From an uncultured Bacteroidales bacterium (lineage in GTDB: Bacteria > Bacteroidota > Bacteroidia > Bacteroidales > ML635J-15), in NCBI GenBank assembly GCA_905233405.1, contig CAJOEG010000111.1:1-5673 (forward strand): a stretch of 5,673 nt of DNA. Direction: 5' to 3'. The notes beneath the pieces were generated by a model, which saw nothing but the letters and a program-made list of their open reading frames with translations, did not search any database and was not told the origin of the DNA. The position numbers and the translations under genes were made by a program. Of this stretch, positions 5,335 through 5,673 are shown piece after piece. The stretch's first letter is position 1, and each line of letters begins with the position of its first letter.

Positions 5335-5673
5335 TTTGTGGTACTAGTCACATATTTGCCTAATTTTTCCAGCAGTCCCTTGCATCCGTCATTCACATCC
5401 TGCCAAGTTGCATCGAAATTTCCCGTGTACCACGGGTCTGCAACATCGCGTGGATGGTCGGTGTAGTTCAGCAATAGTGATATTTTGTGTTGCTTGTCTT
5501 CGCCGAGCATTCGTGAAAGGTTGCGCATGTTATTTGCATCCATTGCCACGATGTAGTCGTAGTGTTCGTAGTCGCGGCGAGTAATTTGGCGTGCAGTCTT
5601 GCCATCGCACGAGATTCCGTGTTCTGCCAGTTTGCGACGTGCTGGCGGATATACTGGATTGCCGATTTCCTCG
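5328..5673 (-). CDS. Low-molecular-weight protein-tyrosine phosphatase, C-terminal part (5' end beyond window)
   Basis: The minus-strand frame is open to the right edge, giving 114 residues; the family is usually about 150-165 long, so roughly 40-45 N-terminal residues are missing, including the catalytic P-loop C-x5-R. Visible signatures are the E-I-G-N-P…P-P-A-R-R-K-L-A-E-H-G-I segment, the A-R-Q-I-T-R-R-D-Y…Y-D-Y-I-V-A-M-D segment, and the D-P-W-Y loop (residues 79-82 of the visible part) with the aspartate that acts as general acid. It ends with a D-V-N-D-G-C-K-G-L-L-E-K-L helix (LMWPc, Pfam PF01451). GTG at 5549 and ATG at 5543 lie inside conserved sequence and are not the start. The enzyme dephosphorylates phosphotyrosine; in many bacteria relatives act with tyrosine kinases of capsule/EPS synthesis. 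Here it is convergent to the operon, so a functional link is not shown. Confidence 0.92.
   Translation of the reverse strand, partial: EEIGNPVYPPARRKLAEHGISCDGKTARQITRRDYEHYDYIVAMDANNMRNLSRMLGEDKQHKISLLLNYTDHPRDVADPWYTGNFDATWQDVNDGCKGLLEKLGKYVTSTTKC

Noticed and set aside
5328..5549. GTG at 5549 as start of a short 73-residue phosphatase-like protein
   Set aside because: Conserved LMW-PTP sequence continues upstream in frame to the window edge, so the GTG is an internal valine of I-V-A-M-D.

Overview
The window looks like a chromosomal segment from a Bacteroidota species, probably of the Bacteroidales (Prevotella/Bacteroides-like). This rests on three things: signal peptides that end in A|Q, a lipoprotein whose mature N-terminus (C-N-K-D-E) fits the Bacteroidota surface-export signal, and very short intergenic gaps without clear Shine-Dalgarno sequences. 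The assignment is by protein style, not by a marker gene. All bases but about 26 are coding, and I see no mobile element, CRISPR array, tRNA or rRNA.

Positions 1-5301 carry six same-strand genes with gaps of 3-6 nt and one 4-nt overlap, so they are very likely one operon whose promoter and first gene(s) lie upstream of the window. In order they encode: (1) a right-handed beta-helix protein of the Cthe_2159 carbohydrate-binding type, cut by the left edge; (2) a probable surface lipoprotein with two transthyretin-like beta domains; (3) a small secreted protein built of tyrosine-ended repeats of 12-14 residues; (4) a VTC-type (CYTH/triphosphate-tunnel fold) polyphosphate polymerase-like protein, predicted cytoplasmic; (5) a DUF4956 inner-membrane protein with five membrane segments, translationally coupled to the VTC gene; (6) a DUF2490-type outer-membrane beta-barrel starting at TTG.

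Taken together, the products cover every envelope layer: a cytoplasmic nucleotide- or polyphosphate-handling enzyme, an inner-membrane partner, secreted periplasmic or surface proteins, an outer-membrane barrel and a beta-helix polymer binder. The pairing of VTC domain, DUF4956 and Cthe_2159-like protein (often with a CotH kinase) is a recurring bacterial neighbourhood to my knowledge, but its biochemical role is not settled as far as I know. No CotH gene is visible here; if present it would lie left of position 1. The working idea, which is inference, is a trans-envelope module that makes, senses or attaches a phosphate-rich or polysaccharide surface polymer.

Positions 5328-5673 hold a convergent gene on the minus strand, the C-terminal two thirds or more of a low-molecular-weight protein-tyrosine phosphatase. 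It is separated from the operon by a short gap containing a perfect 17-nt hairpin that may end the operon transcript.
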